A DNA stretch of 49,339 nt from Patescibacteria group bacterium (GCA_022705565.1 JAKJEF010000003.1:1-49339); one strand, 5' to 3'. Counted from the first letter of the stretch, positions 8,505-15,949 are shown. Translations and numbers: made by a program. Notes: generated from the letters alone by a model not told the origin.

Positions 8505-8542
8505 CCTCCCTGCAAGATGATTAAAGTTCTGTTTTCATTATA
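8505..8542 (-). promoter_or_regulatory. -10 box and Shine-Dalgarno of the HNH-like gene
   Basis: On the minus strand GCTATAATG contains TATAAT (plus 8537-8542), followed by GGGAGG (plus 8505-8510). No ATG, GTG or TTG lies at normal distance after GGGAGG in any frame. Confidence 0.55.
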
Positions 8543-8585
8543 GCTTGATTATCGGTTGGGCCGCACAAGTGGATAACTCCGGGAC

Positions 8586-8614
8586 TTGCCGTATCGGAAA
8601 ACAAAAAGTAAAAT
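8586..8614 (+). promoter_or_regulatory. Promoter of the metK leader
   Basis: TTGCCG (8586-8591) and TAAAAT (8609-8614) are separated by exactly 17 bases. Transcription would start near 8621, about 11 bases before the riboswitch. Confidence 0.5.
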
Positions 8615-8631
8615 AAATGGCAAATCACATA

Positions 8632-8724
8632 TTTATCAAGAGAACGGCGAGAGTCCTGGCTCTGCGACCCGTCGGCAACTTGCTTCGCAAAGTGCCAAAT
8701 CCAGCCCTTTCGAGGGAAGATAAA
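8632..8724 (+). ncRNA. SAM-I (S-box) riboswitch
   Basis: The metK leader carries the conserved S-box core. P1 pairs TTTATC (8632-8637) with GATAAA (8719-8724). In order the core shows ATCAAGAG, a central P2 arm, TCGGCAACTTGC, a TTCG-capped P3, AAGTGCCAAATCCAGCC, a short P4 and GGGAAGATAA. These match the S-box consensus (CGGCAACC, GTGCTAATTCC, AAGATRAG). It should bind SAM, the product of metK, and switch the gene off. The family call is from recalled consensus; a covariance search would confirm it. Confidence 0.88.
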
Positions 8725-8734
8725 CTTTAACCAA

Positions 8735-8758
8735 AGCCTTCTCGCGAGGCTGTTTTTT
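8735..8758 (+). terminator. Riboswitch-controlled terminator (expression platform)
   Basis: AGCCT and AGGCT form a short stem around TCTCGCG, followed by GTTTTTT. It sits between the riboswitch and the metK ATG at 8766, so SAM binding could favour premature termination. The T-run lies only 8 bases before the start codon. Confidence 0.7.
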
Positions 8759-8765
8759 ATTAATC

Positions 8766-9821
8766 ATGCCCAAAGAATTTTCTGTTTATTCGGTCGAAAG
8801 CGTCACCTCCGGTCATCCGGACAAAATTTGCGACCAGATATCTGACGCCATTTTGGACGAATGCCTTAAAGAAGATCCGGAAAGCCGCGTGGCCGTCGAA
8901 TCTTTCGGCGGGCACGGACTGATCGTTGTCGGCGGAGAAGTGACGAGTAAAGCCAAAGTCGATTACAAAAGAATCGCGTTCGAAGTGTATCGCGGCATAG
9001 GCTATGAAGATGATTTGGAAGTGATCGTGAATATCGTCACCCAGTCTCCGGATATCGCTTTGGGAGTGGATACGGGTGGCGCCGGAGACCAGGGGATAAT
9101 GTACGGCTACGCCACCGACGAAACCCCGGAATTCTTGCCGAAAGGAGTGGTTTTGGCCCATAAACTCACCGCCGGTTTGGAAAGAATGAGAAGGTCCGCG
9201 GAAGTCGAATGGCTTTTACCCGACGGCAAAGCCCAGGTGACGATCGACTCCGGAAAGACCGCGGCTGTTTTGGTGAGTGCGAGCCACCGAGAAGGAATTT
9301 CCTACGAAAAAATCCGCCAAACCCTTAAAGACCAATTGATCATTCCGATTGTCGGCGACCTTGCCGATGAGAACATATTGGTCAATCCGACCGGGAAATT
9401 CGTCAAAGCCGGATTCGAAGCCGACACCGGACTGACCGGCCGGAAGATCATGGTCGACACTTATGGCGGCATCATGCCTCACGGCGGAGGATGCTTTTCC
9501 GGAAAAGACGCGACCAAAGTCGATAGATCGGCCGCTTACATGTGCCGTTTCGCCGCCAAAAACATAGTCGCCGCCGGTCTTTCCCGAAACTGCGTCGTTG
9601 CCGTGGCTTACGCCATCGGCCGGGCCGAACCCTTGATGCTCGAAGCGATCGGCGAGAACGGTAAAGATTTGACCGAAGTTTTGAAACGTAATTTCGATTT
9701 CCGTCCGAGGGCGATCATCGAGAGGCTCGGCCTCAGAAAGCCGATCTACCGCGAGACATCGGTCTACGGCCATTTCGGAAAAGAAAATCTGCCTTGGGAG
9801 CGAATGGTCGATATGATATAA
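8766..9821 (+). CDS. metK: S-adenosylmethionine synthetase
   Basis: MetK joins methionine and ATP to form SAM, the methyl donor for RsmE and substrate of QueA in this window. The 351-residue protein shows VTSGHPDKICDQISDAILD, GAGDQGIMYGYATDET, NPTGKFVKAGFEADTGLTGR, GGGCFSGKDATKVDRSAAY and the C-terminal fold. It is somewhat shorter than the usual 380-400 residues but all signature motifs are present. A SAM-I riboswitch with a terminator precedes the gene, so it is feedback-controlled. An extended -10 box (TGATATAAT) overlaps its 3' end and may drive the next gene. Confidence 0.96.
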   Translation: MPKEFSVYSVESVTSGHPDKICDQISDAILDECLKEDPESRVAVESFGGHGLIVVGGEVTSKAKVDYKRIAFEVYRGIGYEDDLEVIVNIVTQSPDIALGVDTGGAGDQGIMYGYATDETPEFLPKGVVLAHKLTAGLERMRRSAEVEWLLPDGKAQVTIDSGKTAAVLVSASHREGISYEKIRQTLKDQLIIPIVGDLADENILVNPTGKFVKAGFEADTGLTGRKIMVDTYGGIMPHGGGCFSGKDATKVDRSAAYMCRFAAKNIVAAGLSRNCVVAVAYAIGRAEPLMLEAIGENGKDLTEVLKRNFDFRPRAIIERLGLRKPIYRETSVYGHFGKENLPWERMVDMI

Positions 9822-9922
9822 TTGTTCCATAGAGCCTCCTTGATTTTTCCGCGATGACTTTCTCGAGCGGCGATTGGTCCACCGGCTCGCTTTATCAAAG
9901 GTCGCAATAAAAAAATCAATAA

Positions 9923-10183
9923 ATGGCAGTTGTCAAAAAGAAAATCTGGCCGCGGTATTTCGAGTTGGTTAATTCCGGCAAGAAAAAATTCGAGCTCCGC
10001 TTGGCCGATTTCAAGATTAAAGAAGGCGACACCCTGGTGCTCGAAGAGTGGGATAACGAGAAAAAGAGATTGACCGGACGGAAAATCACCAGGAAGGTGA
10101 GTTATATCCTGAAGTTCGATTTGGACGATTTCGGGCAGAAAAAAGAGATTCTGAAAGACGGATTGTACGTGATCCAGTTTTGA
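9923..10183 (+). CDS. DUF3850/ASCH-type small protein
   Basis: This 86-residue protein contains IWPRYFELVNSGKKKFELR, ADFKIKEGDTLVLEEWD and GRKITRKVSYI, matching the DUF3850 branch of the ASCH/PUA-like fold, which is thought to bind RNA or modified nucleotides. No catalytic role is known to me. An AAAGGTCG element lies 24 bases upstream of the ATG, the same arrangement as before three other genes here. The metK 3' end carries a possible extended -10 about 100 bases upstream. Confidence 0.75.
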   Translation: MAVVKKKIWPRYFELVNSGKKKFELRLADFKIKEGDTLVLEEWDNEKKRLTGRKITRKVSYILKFDLDDFGQKKEILKDGLYVIQF

Positions 10184-10229
10184 CGCCTGCTTTGCCGCAA
10201 GCAAGAGTTCGCTTTCGGCTTTGTGATCC

Positions 10230-10592
10230 ATGCAGAAAAATATCATTTGGATAATCGTCGTCATTGTCGCGGTTATCGGAATCTATTACGCTTACGGATT
10301 CATGAAAAAAGGATCGCCGACGGAAACGCCTTCGGGTTCCGGAAACGCTTCCGAGGTACTCATATCTAATTTCTCTTTCGCACCGAAAGAGCTTACGATC
10401 AAAAGAGGAACGACCGTCAAATGGACGAACCGAGACAATGTCGATCATCCGATCGTAAGCGACGCCGGCGTGTTCCAGAGCGGCGCCATCGTGCCGGGAG
10501 GAACATTCGAATTCGCCTTCGACTCGATCGGAGAGTTTTCTTATCATTGCTCCGCTCATCCGTGGATGACCGGGAAAATCATCGTCGAATAA
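10230..10592 (+). CDS. Membrane-anchored cupredoxin (blue copper protein)
   Basis: The 120-residue protein has an N-terminal membrane anchor (residues 5-23), a Ser/Gly/Pro linker and a plastocyanin-like domain. The type 1 copper ligands are visible: His73 in VDHPIV, Cys107 in YHC, His110 in CSAHP and Met113 in HPWM. FSFAPKELTIKRGTTVKW is the typical first half of the fold. It should sit on the outer face of the membrane and carry single electrons. A PQQ-dehydrogenase-like protein is encoded 18 bases downstream, so the two may be electron-transfer partners. Confidence 0.9.
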   Translation: MQKNIIWIIVVIVAVIGIYYAYGFMKKGSPTETPSGSGNASEVLISNFSFAPKELTIKRGTTVKWTNRDNVDHPIVSDAGVFQSGAIVPGGTFEFAFDSIGEFSYHCSAHPWMTGKIIVE

Positions 10593-10610
10593 TCAGCCTT
10601 TAAAAAAAAG

Positions 10611-11810
10611 ATGCAAAAAAACATCACCGCGGTCGCCATCATCGTTCTCGCGATCGTCCTGGTGCTCATGGTCGGCTCGTATTATCGGAGCAGGCTTAGC
10701 CTCGAGAATCCGTCAGGGAATGTTTCGGCGGCTCCGGAAGGAATTGATCTACCGGAGGGATTTACTATGTCGGTTTTCGCCGAGAATCTCACCGCTCCGC
10801 GAGTTCTCGCTTTCGACCCGAACGGCGTTCTTGTGGCGAGCATCACTTCGACCGGAGAAATAGTCGCTTTGCCCTCCGACAATCCGGACAATCCCGTGGC
10901 GGAAAAAACCGTTATCTTGGCTTCGGGCCTGAACAGGCCTCATGGTTTGGCGTTTTATTGTAAAGACTCCTGCAAGCTTTATGTGGCCGAGACAGACAAT
11001 GTTTCCGTTTTCGATTACGACGCGGACAATCTCAAGCTGTCCAACAAGAAAAAGATCATCGATCTGCCGGAAGGAGGCCAGCATTTCACGAGGACTTTGC
11101 TTATTCTAGCTTCGGACGACGGAGACAGGCTTCTTGTCGCTTTGGGGTCGGATTGCAACGTTTGCGTCGAATCCGACTGGCGCCGAGCGAGCATCCTGTC
11201 GGCCGACATGGACGGGAAAGATTTGAAGACTTTCGCTTCCGGGCTTCGCAATTCCGTTTTTATGGCCTTGGAGCCGCAAAGCGGCAAGGTTTTTGCTACC
11301 GAGAACGGACGCGATCTTTTGGGAGACGATATCCCGCCCGACGAGATCAACATCATCGAAGAAGGGAAGAATTACGGCTGGCCGATCTGCTACGGAAATA
11401 ATATCCATGATGGAGATTTCGACAAAAACGTCTATATCGCCGATCCTTGCCGCGACAAAACAGCGAGCCATATCGATATCCAGGCGCATTCCGCTCCTTT
11501 GGGACTCGCTTTTGTTCCGGACAATTGGCCGAGCGAGTATCGGAACGATTTATTCGTCTCTCTCCACGGATCGTGGAACAGATCGGTTCCGACCGGCTAC
11601 AAAGTCACGAGATTTTCTTTGGATGCCGGCGGCCTTTATTCGGGAAGCGGGCCGGAACAAGTCGATTTTATCACCGGCTGGCTCGATTCAGACGGAAAAA
11701 TTTCTGGAAGACCCACGGGAATCGCCTTCGATTCTTACGGCAATATGTTTGTCGCCGACGACCGGGCCGGAGCGATTTACAAGATCGTTCCTCCGGTTTT
11801 GGGTAGTTGA
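10611..11810 (+). CDS. PQQ-dependent sugar dehydrogenase-like protein, anchored
   Basis: The 399-residue protein has an N-terminal transmembrane segment (about residues 5-24) and a six-bladed beta-propeller of the soluble glucose/sorbosone dehydrogenase type. Family marks include LPEGFTMSVFAENLTAPR, GLNRPHGLAF, GGQHFTRTL (candidate catalytic His), SGLRNS, ATENGRD, NYGWPICYG, AHSAPLGLAF and SLHGSWNR. Cys pairs such as CKDSC and CNVC suggest disulfides outside the cell. The family oxidises sugars and needs PQQ; no PQQ synthesis genes are in the window, so the cofactor would have to be scavenged, or the protein may have another role. It forms a pair with the cupredoxin. Confidence 0.82.
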   Translation: MQKNITAVAIIVLAIVLVLMVGSYYRSRLSLENPSGNVSAAPEGIDLPEGFTMSVFAENLTAPRVLAFDPNGVLVASITSTGEIVALPSDNPDNPVAEKTVILASGLNRPHGLAFYCKDSCKLYVAETDNVSVFDYDADNLKLSNKKKIIDLPEGGQHFTRTLLILASDDGDRLLVALGSDCNVCVESDWRRASILSADMDGKDLKTFASGLRNSVFMALEPQSGKVFATENGRDLLGDDIPPDEINIIEEGKNYGWPICYGNNIHDGDFDKNVYIADPCRDKTASHIDIQAHSAPLGLAFVPDNWPSEYRNDLFVSLHGSWNRSVPTGYKVTRFSLDAGGLYSGSGPEQVDFITGWLDSDGKISGRPTGIAFDSYGNMFVADDRAGAIYKIVPPVLGS

Positions 11811-11832
11811 TCCGTCGTTCGGAACCTCTTTA

Positions 11833-11841
11833 TGCTATAAT
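11833..11841 (+). promoter_or_regulatory. Extended -10 promoter
   Basis: TGCTATAAT is an exact extended -10. The predicted transcript begins near the AAAGGTCG element (11851-11858) and has a leader of about 28 bases before the ATG at 11877. Confidence 0.6.
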
Positions 11842-11876
11842 TTGATCAATAAAGGTCGCTTAATAAACTTTATGTC

Positions 11877-12068
11877 ATGAAAACTTTAAGTTGGATTGCC
11901 TGGATTCTGGTGGTCATTGGCGCTATCAACTGGGGATTGTATGGCCTCTTTGGGATGAATCTGGTAATGGCGATTTTCGGCTCCATGCCGATGGTGGAAA
12001 AGGTTGTCTATGTCTTGGTCGGAATCTCCGGTATCTGGATGATTTTCGACAAGATGCAAAAGTCGTAA
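11877..12068 (+). CDS. DUF378 family small membrane protein
   Basis: The 63-residue protein has two hydrophobic helices and the signature IAWILVVIGAINWGLYGLFG followed by YVLVGISGIWMIFD, which matches the DUF378 family. The function of that family is unknown. It has its own extended -10 promoter and a terminator just after the stop. The leader contains the AAAGGTCG element 23-24 bases before the ATG. Confidence 0.85.
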   Translation: MKTLSWIAWILVVIGAINWGLYGLFGMNLVMAIFGSMPMVEKVVYVLVGISGIWMIFDKMQKS

Positions 12069-12083
12069 TTTTGCGACTTCTTC

Positions 12084-12110
12084 AAATCCCTCGCTTCGGC
12101 GGGGGATTTT
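12084..12110 (+). terminator. Intrinsic terminator
   Basis: AAATCCCTCGC and GCGGGGGATTT form an 11-bp stem (one G-T pair) around a TTCG tetraloop, followed by TTT. It ends the DUF378 gene. Confidence 0.9.
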
Positions 12111-12132
12111 TTGACGTTATAATGAGACAAAG

Positions 12133-12354
12133 ATGATCGTTAAAGTAAAAGTCCTGCCAAACTCTTCCAAATCCGGAATCGAACACCGATCCGACGTTTT
12201 GGTCATCAAGACGAGATCCAAGGCCGAAGCGGGTAAAGCCAATGCCGAGGCCTTGGAGCTTCTCGCCCGGCATTTCAAGGTTCTCGTATCCAAACTGAAA
12301 ATCCTCAAAGGATCGCGGTCCAAAAATAAGATTATCAAGATTGGAGAAGGTTAA
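12133..12354 (+). CDS. DUF167/YggU family protein
   Basis: The 73-residue protein shows VKVLPNSSKSGI, KTRSKAEAGKANAEALELLA and LKILKGSRSKNKIIKI, which match the YggU/DUF167 family. These are small conserved alpha/beta proteins of unknown function. A TATAAT at 12118-12123 ends 9 bases before the ATG, giving at most a 2-3 base leader. It is otherwise an isolated gene. Confidence 0.88.
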   Translation: MIVKVKVLPNSSKSGIEHRSDVLVIKTRSKAEAGKANAEALELLARHFKVLVSKLKILKGSRSKNKIIKIGEG

Positions 12355-12377
12355 GTTGTCGAACCCGGCCGCGGATT

Positions 12378-12406
12378 TTGACTCCGTGACCTTTTGACTC
12401 TATAAA
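12378..12406 (+). promoter_or_regulatory. Sigma70-type promoter with both boxes
   Basis: TTGACT (12378-12383) and TATAAA (12401-12406) are separated by 17 bases. The transcript would carry a leader of about 40 bases ending in AAAGGAGG before the gene at 12452. Confidence 0.7.
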
Positions 12407-12451
12407 TAACTGTCGCCAGGTGTTTGAAAACCGAAGAAAGGAGGCGGCAAT

Positions 12452-13396
12452 ATGGCGCGGGGTCTTGCGGCCACGGTTGCGGCCGATGTGGCCAAAGTTA
12501 GAAAAGCGGCCACTGTCTTGATCGAAGAGGATGGGGGGCAATTTGGCTATCAGGTAACCAACGAGGCGAACATGCTTTCTCCCCAGTCGGGTTTGATCAC
12601 AGTTATTGGCCCGACACCGGATTTCGACAAGGCGGTTCTCGCGGAAGTGGGAATCGGCCACACAAGGCCGTATGGAGAAATGGAGCATATTCGTCTTGAA
12701 AACGGCTCCAAGGTCAGTGTCGAGCGTCGGCAGACTCGTTTCCAAATGAGTGTCGATCAGTATTTGGAGGTAGCCGCTCTTATCTTTATCGGGATGGGCC
12801 AAGTGGCGTATGAGCGAACTAAAAAATGGCGGTTCACCACTTGGACCAACGAGAAGATGCCTCATACCCGTTCGAGTAAATCGGGACGCAAAACGGTCCG
12901 GTACAATAAAGATTATGAAATGATCAAAGGTATCCGTTTCAGCGTCTCGATCGGGTTTGCACCGCTCATCGCTGATCTGTTCTGGGCCGAGAAAAGATCA
13001 TTCCGGGATTACTATGTTGGTCTCGGCAAGATGATCGATATGAGGTTGGCACCATATCGGCGGAACGGATACCACCGTCTCTTCAATACGCTACTCGGAG
13101 CAAAGGATTTGATCGATATCGTCGAGTCCCGCGACTTCCTTAAGCCGGCTTATCGTCGCTTCGAAGCGCTCGAATTCCTTCCGAAGGGCGACCAGCATCC
13201 TCTTTACTATGAAGTCGCCAAAGATGTCTTTGGTCATGATTTCTTCAAAGTCCCGGAGGAAATCCAGATCATGAAATCCTCTCTTCCGGATCCCGAAGAG
13301 AGGATTCCTCGAGAGATCTATTGCCGCGGCATAAATACTCTTGCCGAGGCCAAAGAAAAGGGACATATGGTGTTTGAGGTTTCATGGCGTTCTTGA
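12452..13396 (+). CDS. Unrecognised 314-residue protein
   Basis: I do not recognise this protein. It starts MARGLAATVAADVAKVRK, has few cysteines and no clear signal peptide. A mildly hydrophobic stretch (YLEVAALIFIGMGQVAY, about residues 108-124) and a second near 170-185 could be buried helices. The middle is rich in Lys, Arg and Thr. The ATG is well supported: AAAGGAGG (12437-12444) lies 7 bases upstream and a promoter with 17-base spacing precedes it. A perfect hairpin terminator overlaps the stop. Its codon choice is less GC-skewed than tsaC next to it. It belongs to the set of strongly signalled accessory genes in this window. Confidence 0.8.
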   Translation: MARGLAATVAADVAKVRKAATVLIEEDGGQFGYQVTNEANMLSPQSGLITVIGPTPDFDKAVLAEVGIGHTRPYGEMEHIRLENGSKVSVERRQTRFQMSVDQYLEVAALIFIGMGQVAYERTKKWRFTTWTNEKMPHTRSSKSGRKTVRYNKDYEMIKGIRFSVSIGFAPLIADLFWAEKRSFRDYYVGLGKMIDMRLAPYRRNGYHRLFNTLLGAKDLIDIVESRDFLKPAYRRFEALEFLPKGDQHPLYYEVAKDVFGHDFFKVPEEIQIMKSSLPDPEERIPREIYCRGINTLAEAKEKGHMVFEVSWRS

Positions 13397-13424
13397 GCGC
13401 CCGACAACATTGTTGCCGGGCGCT
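13396..13424 (+). terminator. Intrinsic terminator
   Basis: AGCGCCCG and CGGGCGCT plus inner CAAC/GTTG form a long stem with an ATT loop, followed by TATTGTAT. It begins at the last base of the preceding stop codon. Confidence 0.8.
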
Positions 13425-13433
13425 TATTGTATC

Positions 13434-13439
13434 TATAAT
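13434..13439 (+). promoter_or_regulatory. -10 box of leaderless tsaC promoter
   Basis: TATAAT ends 6 bases before the ATG at 13446, directly after the preceding terminator. Confidence 0.7.
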
Positions 13440-13445
13440 CATTCC

Positions 13446-14024
13446 ATGGAAGTTCATAAGACCTTGAACGATAAAATCGCCGTGGCCGTGGCGGCCGGCC
13501 GGATCGCCGTCATTCCGACGGACACGATTTATGGCATCGTCGGCTCGGCGCTTCGACCGGAGACCGTGGAAAAAATCTATCGTCTGCGGAAGAGAAACAG
13601 GACAAAGCCGATGATCATTTTGATCGGCGAATTGAAACAACTTTCGTTTTTCGGAATAAAAATTGATTTGAAAACAAAGAAAAAACTCGATCGTTTCTGG
13701 CCGGGAAAAACGAGTATTATTCTTCCTTGCCGTTCTCCGAAGTTCCGGTATCTTCACCGGGGCAAACATACTTTGGCCTTCCGTTTGCCCGCTTTAAAAT
13801 CCCTGTCGAAATTTTTGCTTAAAACCGGACCACTGGTCGCTCCGAGCGCGAACATCGAAGGAATGCCTCCGGCCCGAAACATCAGCGAAGCCAAAAGATA
13901 TTTTGGAACCAAAGTCGATCTTTACGTCGATCAAGGCCCGAGGCAGGGCGAGCCTTCGGCTTTGATAGACTTGTCCGGTAAAACCATTAAAGTTCTAAGA
14001 CCCGGGTCAATGAGAACATCATGA
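13446..14024 (+). CDS. tsaC: Threonylcarbamoyl-AMP synthase (TsaC/YrdC)
   Basis: TsaC makes threonylcarbamoyl-AMP, used for the t6A37 modification of ANN-decoding tRNAs. The 192-residue protein shows GRIAVIPTDTIYGIVGSA, the KxRxR region YRLRKRNRTKPM, FWPGKTSIIL, FRLP and GPLVAPSANIEGMPPA, all typical of the YrdC fold; the extra SUA5 domain is absent. I place the start at ATG 13446 because a -10 box sits 6 bases upstream and the frame before it runs through the previous terminator. The stop overlaps the truB ATG by 4 bases. Confidence 0.92.
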   Translation: MEVHKTLNDKIAVAVAAGRIAVIPTDTIYGIVGSALRPETVEKIYRLRKRNRTKPMIILIGELKQLSFFGIKIDLKTKKKLDRFWPGKTSIILPCRSPKFRYLHRGKHTLAFRLPALKSLSKFLLKTGPLVAPSANIEGMPPARNISEAKRYFGTKVDLYVDQGPRQGEPSALIDLSGKTIKVLRPGSMRTS

Positions 14025-14692
14025 TCGAAGGCATTTTCCCGATTTACAAAGAAAAAGGTCTGACTTCGAACAGGACGATCCAGGAACTGAAAAAGATCGT
14101 CGGAAAAAACAAAATCGGCCACGCCGGGACTCTGGATCCGCTGGCCGAGGGTGTGTTGGTGGTCGGGATCGGCCGTAAATTTACCAAAGAACTCCACAAG
14201 GAAGAAGCCAAAGAAAAAGAATACTTGGCTGTTATCCATCTCGGTGCGACGAGCTCGACCGATGACGAAGAAGGGACAAAGACCTTGCGCGAGATAAAGC
14301 AAAGGCCGTCGATTCTCGAGATCCGCCGGGTGATCGGGAAATTCGTCGGCGAGATCGAACAAAAGCCGCCGGTATTCTCGGCGATCAAAATCAAAGGCAG
14401 AGAAGCCTACAAATTGGCGAGACGGGGAGAATATCCGGAAATGAAAGCCCGCAAAGTGGAAATCAAGAAAATAAAAATCGTTTCTTACGCTTGGCCGGAC
14501 TTGAAAATCCGGGTGATAACGGCTCCCGGCGTCTATATCCGATCGCTCGCGAGGGACTTGGGCGAGGCGCTCGGCACGGGCGGCTATCTTCGATCCCTTA
14601 TTCGGACAAGAGTCGGAAATTTTTCCGCCGAAAAATCGTTCACCCTTTCCGAATTCAAAGAGAAGCTGGAAAGTGGTAAAATCAAACAATAA
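14021..14692 (+). CDS. truB: tRNA pseudouridine-55 synthase
   Basis: TruB converts U55 to pseudouridine in the T-loop of tRNAs. The 223-residue protein has the family start GIFPIYKEKGLTSNRTIQELK and the catalytic motif GHAGTLDPLAEGVLVVGIG with the nucleophilic Asp, then KPPVFSAIKIKGREAYKLAR and GVYIRSLARDLGEALGTGGYL. Length fits the short bacterial form without an extra PUA domain. It overlaps tsaC by 4 bases (ATGA), so the two tRNA-modification genes are translationally coupled. Confidence 0.95.
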   Translation: MIEGIFPIYKEKGLTSNRTIQELKKIVGKNKIGHAGTLDPLAEGVLVVGIGRKFTKELHKEEAKEKEYLAVIHLGATSSTDDEEGTKTLREIKQRPSILEIRRVIGKFVGEIEQKPPVFSAIKIKGREAYKLARRGEYPEMKARKVEIKKIKIVSYAWPDLKIRVITAPGVYIRSLARDLGEALGTGGYLRSLIRTRVGNFSAEKSFTLSEFKEKLESGKIKQ

Positions 14693-14716
14693 AGGCCGTC
14701 AATAAAAACCATCTTC

Positions 14717-15625
14717 ATGGAACAAATCACCATTATCGGCGCCGGCCAAATCGGCCAAGCAGTCGGCAGAGTCCTGATCAATAAAGAATACCACGTGGAA
14801 TTCTGGGACAGCGCTCCCGGAAAAGTAAAAAACCAATCCCAGCTCGAGGATATTGTTCCGGATTCGGAATTGATATTCCTCTGCGTGCCTTCGCGGGCCT
14901 TGCGGCAGGCGATCGCTTCGGTCAGGCCCTATTTATCTTCGAAAAACATTCTGGTTTGCTTTTCCAAAGGCATGGAGGCGGACACTTCCAATTTTTCGCA
15001 CGAGACAATAGAGGGAACGGCGAGCGTAACGCCTTACGCTCTTTTCGGCGGTCCGATGATCGCCGAAACATTGGATCGGGGAGGCGCCGGATGCGTCGCC
15101 TCGAAATCCGAAGACGTCTTCAAGAAAATAAGCATGGCTTTCGACAGGTCTCCGGTACGCGTCGATTATTCGAGGGATGTTTTGGGCGTCGCCGCCTGCG
15201 GTGTTCTTAAAAACATCTACGCTTTGGGGCTGGGTATCTCCGACGGCCTGGGTTTGGGAGAAAACATCAGGGGTTGGCTCGCTTCGGCGGCCATCAAGGA
15301 AATGGAAGGAATCGTCACCCTTTTGGGAGGAGAGGCGAAAACAAGCCAAAGTATCGCCGGAACCGGAGATTTTTTGGCCACGGCCTATTCTTTGAATTCC
15401 GACAATCGCCAAACCGGCGAAGCGCTCGTCAAAACCGGAAAATTGAACGCCGCTTCGGAAAGCGTGGCCTCGATCGGTCCGATGACGAGAAGAATCGGCA
15501 ACAAGGTGGCGGATTTCAAGTTTTTCCACAAGATTAGCGAGATAAGCCTGGCCGGAGAAAAACCCGAAATCGGAATCAAGGAGTTCTTGGCCGTGGCCTC
15601 GGAATATTCGATCGACAATGATTAG
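14717..15625 (+). CDS. gpsA: NAD(P)-dependent glycerol-3-phosphate dehydrogenase
   Basis: GpsA reduces dihydroxyacetone phosphate to sn-glycerol-3-phosphate for phospholipids. The 302-residue protein begins with the dinucleotide-binding motif ITIIGAGQIGQAVGRVL and shows VPSRALRQ, VCFSKGME, ALFGGPMIAE, and the catalytic segment AACGVLKNIYALGLGISDGLG with the conserved Lys. TAAAAT with a TG upstream lies about 35 bases before the ATG, and an AAAGGCCG element 24 bases before it. The 3' end overlaps the next gene by 8 bases. Confidence 0.92.
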   Translation: MEQITIIGAGQIGQAVGRVLINKEYHVEFWDSAPGKVKNQSQLEDIVPDSELIFLCVPSRALRQAIASVRPYLSSKNILVCFSKGMEADTSNFSHETIEGTASVTPYALFGGPMIAETLDRGGAGCVASKSEDVFKKISMAFDRSPVRVDYSRDVLGVAACGVLKNIYALGLGISDGLGLGENIRGWLASAAIKEMEGIVTLLGGEAKTSQSIAGTGDFLATAYSLNSDNRQTGEALVKTGKLNAASESVASIGPMTRRIGNKVADFKFFHKISEISLAGEKPEIGIKEFLAVASEYSIDND

Positions 15626-15944
15626 CATCGACGATTTCAAAAAAATCGAATTGAAAACGGCGAAAATAATCCAAGCCGAGCACGTGGAAGGATCGGAAAA
15701 ATTGTTGAAGCTCCGGGTAACGCTCGGCGACGAAGAAAGGCAAATAATCGCCGGAATCGGGAAGTATTACGAGCCCGATGATCTGGTTTCCAAAAATATC
15801 GTCGTTGTCGCGAATCTCGAACCGAAAACCCTGGCCGGAGAAGAAAGCCAAGGAATGCTTTTGGCGGCCACGGATCTAGTTGGCGGAGAACCGGTGATCA
15901 TTTCGCCGATCAAGGAAACAGCGGCCGGGTCGATCATCAAATAA
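15618..15944 (+). CDS. Free-standing tRNA-binding domain protein (OB fold)
   Basis: The 108-residue protein is an EMAP-II/Trbp111-like OB fold as found at the C-terminus of MetRS: FKKIELKTAKIIQAEHVEGS, LKLRVTLGDEERQIIAGIGKYY, NIVVVANLEPKTLAGEESQG and MLLAATD. It likely binds tRNA in trans, perhaps for a MetRS lacking the domain. It could also be a CsaA-like chaperone, which has the same fold. It overlaps gpsA by 8 bases. Confidence 0.88.
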   Translation: MISIDDFKKIELKTAKIIQAEHVEGSEKLLKLRVTLGDEERQIIAGIGKYYEPDDLVSKNIVVVANLEPKTLAGEESQGMLLAATDLVGGEPVIISPIKETAAGSIIK

Positions 15945-15949
15945 ACGCC

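Noticed and set aside
9860-9895. A structured RNA in the leader of the DUF3850 gene
   Set aside because: CGAGC and GCTCG can pair, but the stem is short with a large loop, and no known riboswitch core was recognised.
13341-13445. Longer N-terminus for tsaC starting at 13341
   Set aside because: This stretch lies in the preceding gene and its terminator; the leaderless -10 box points to 13446.
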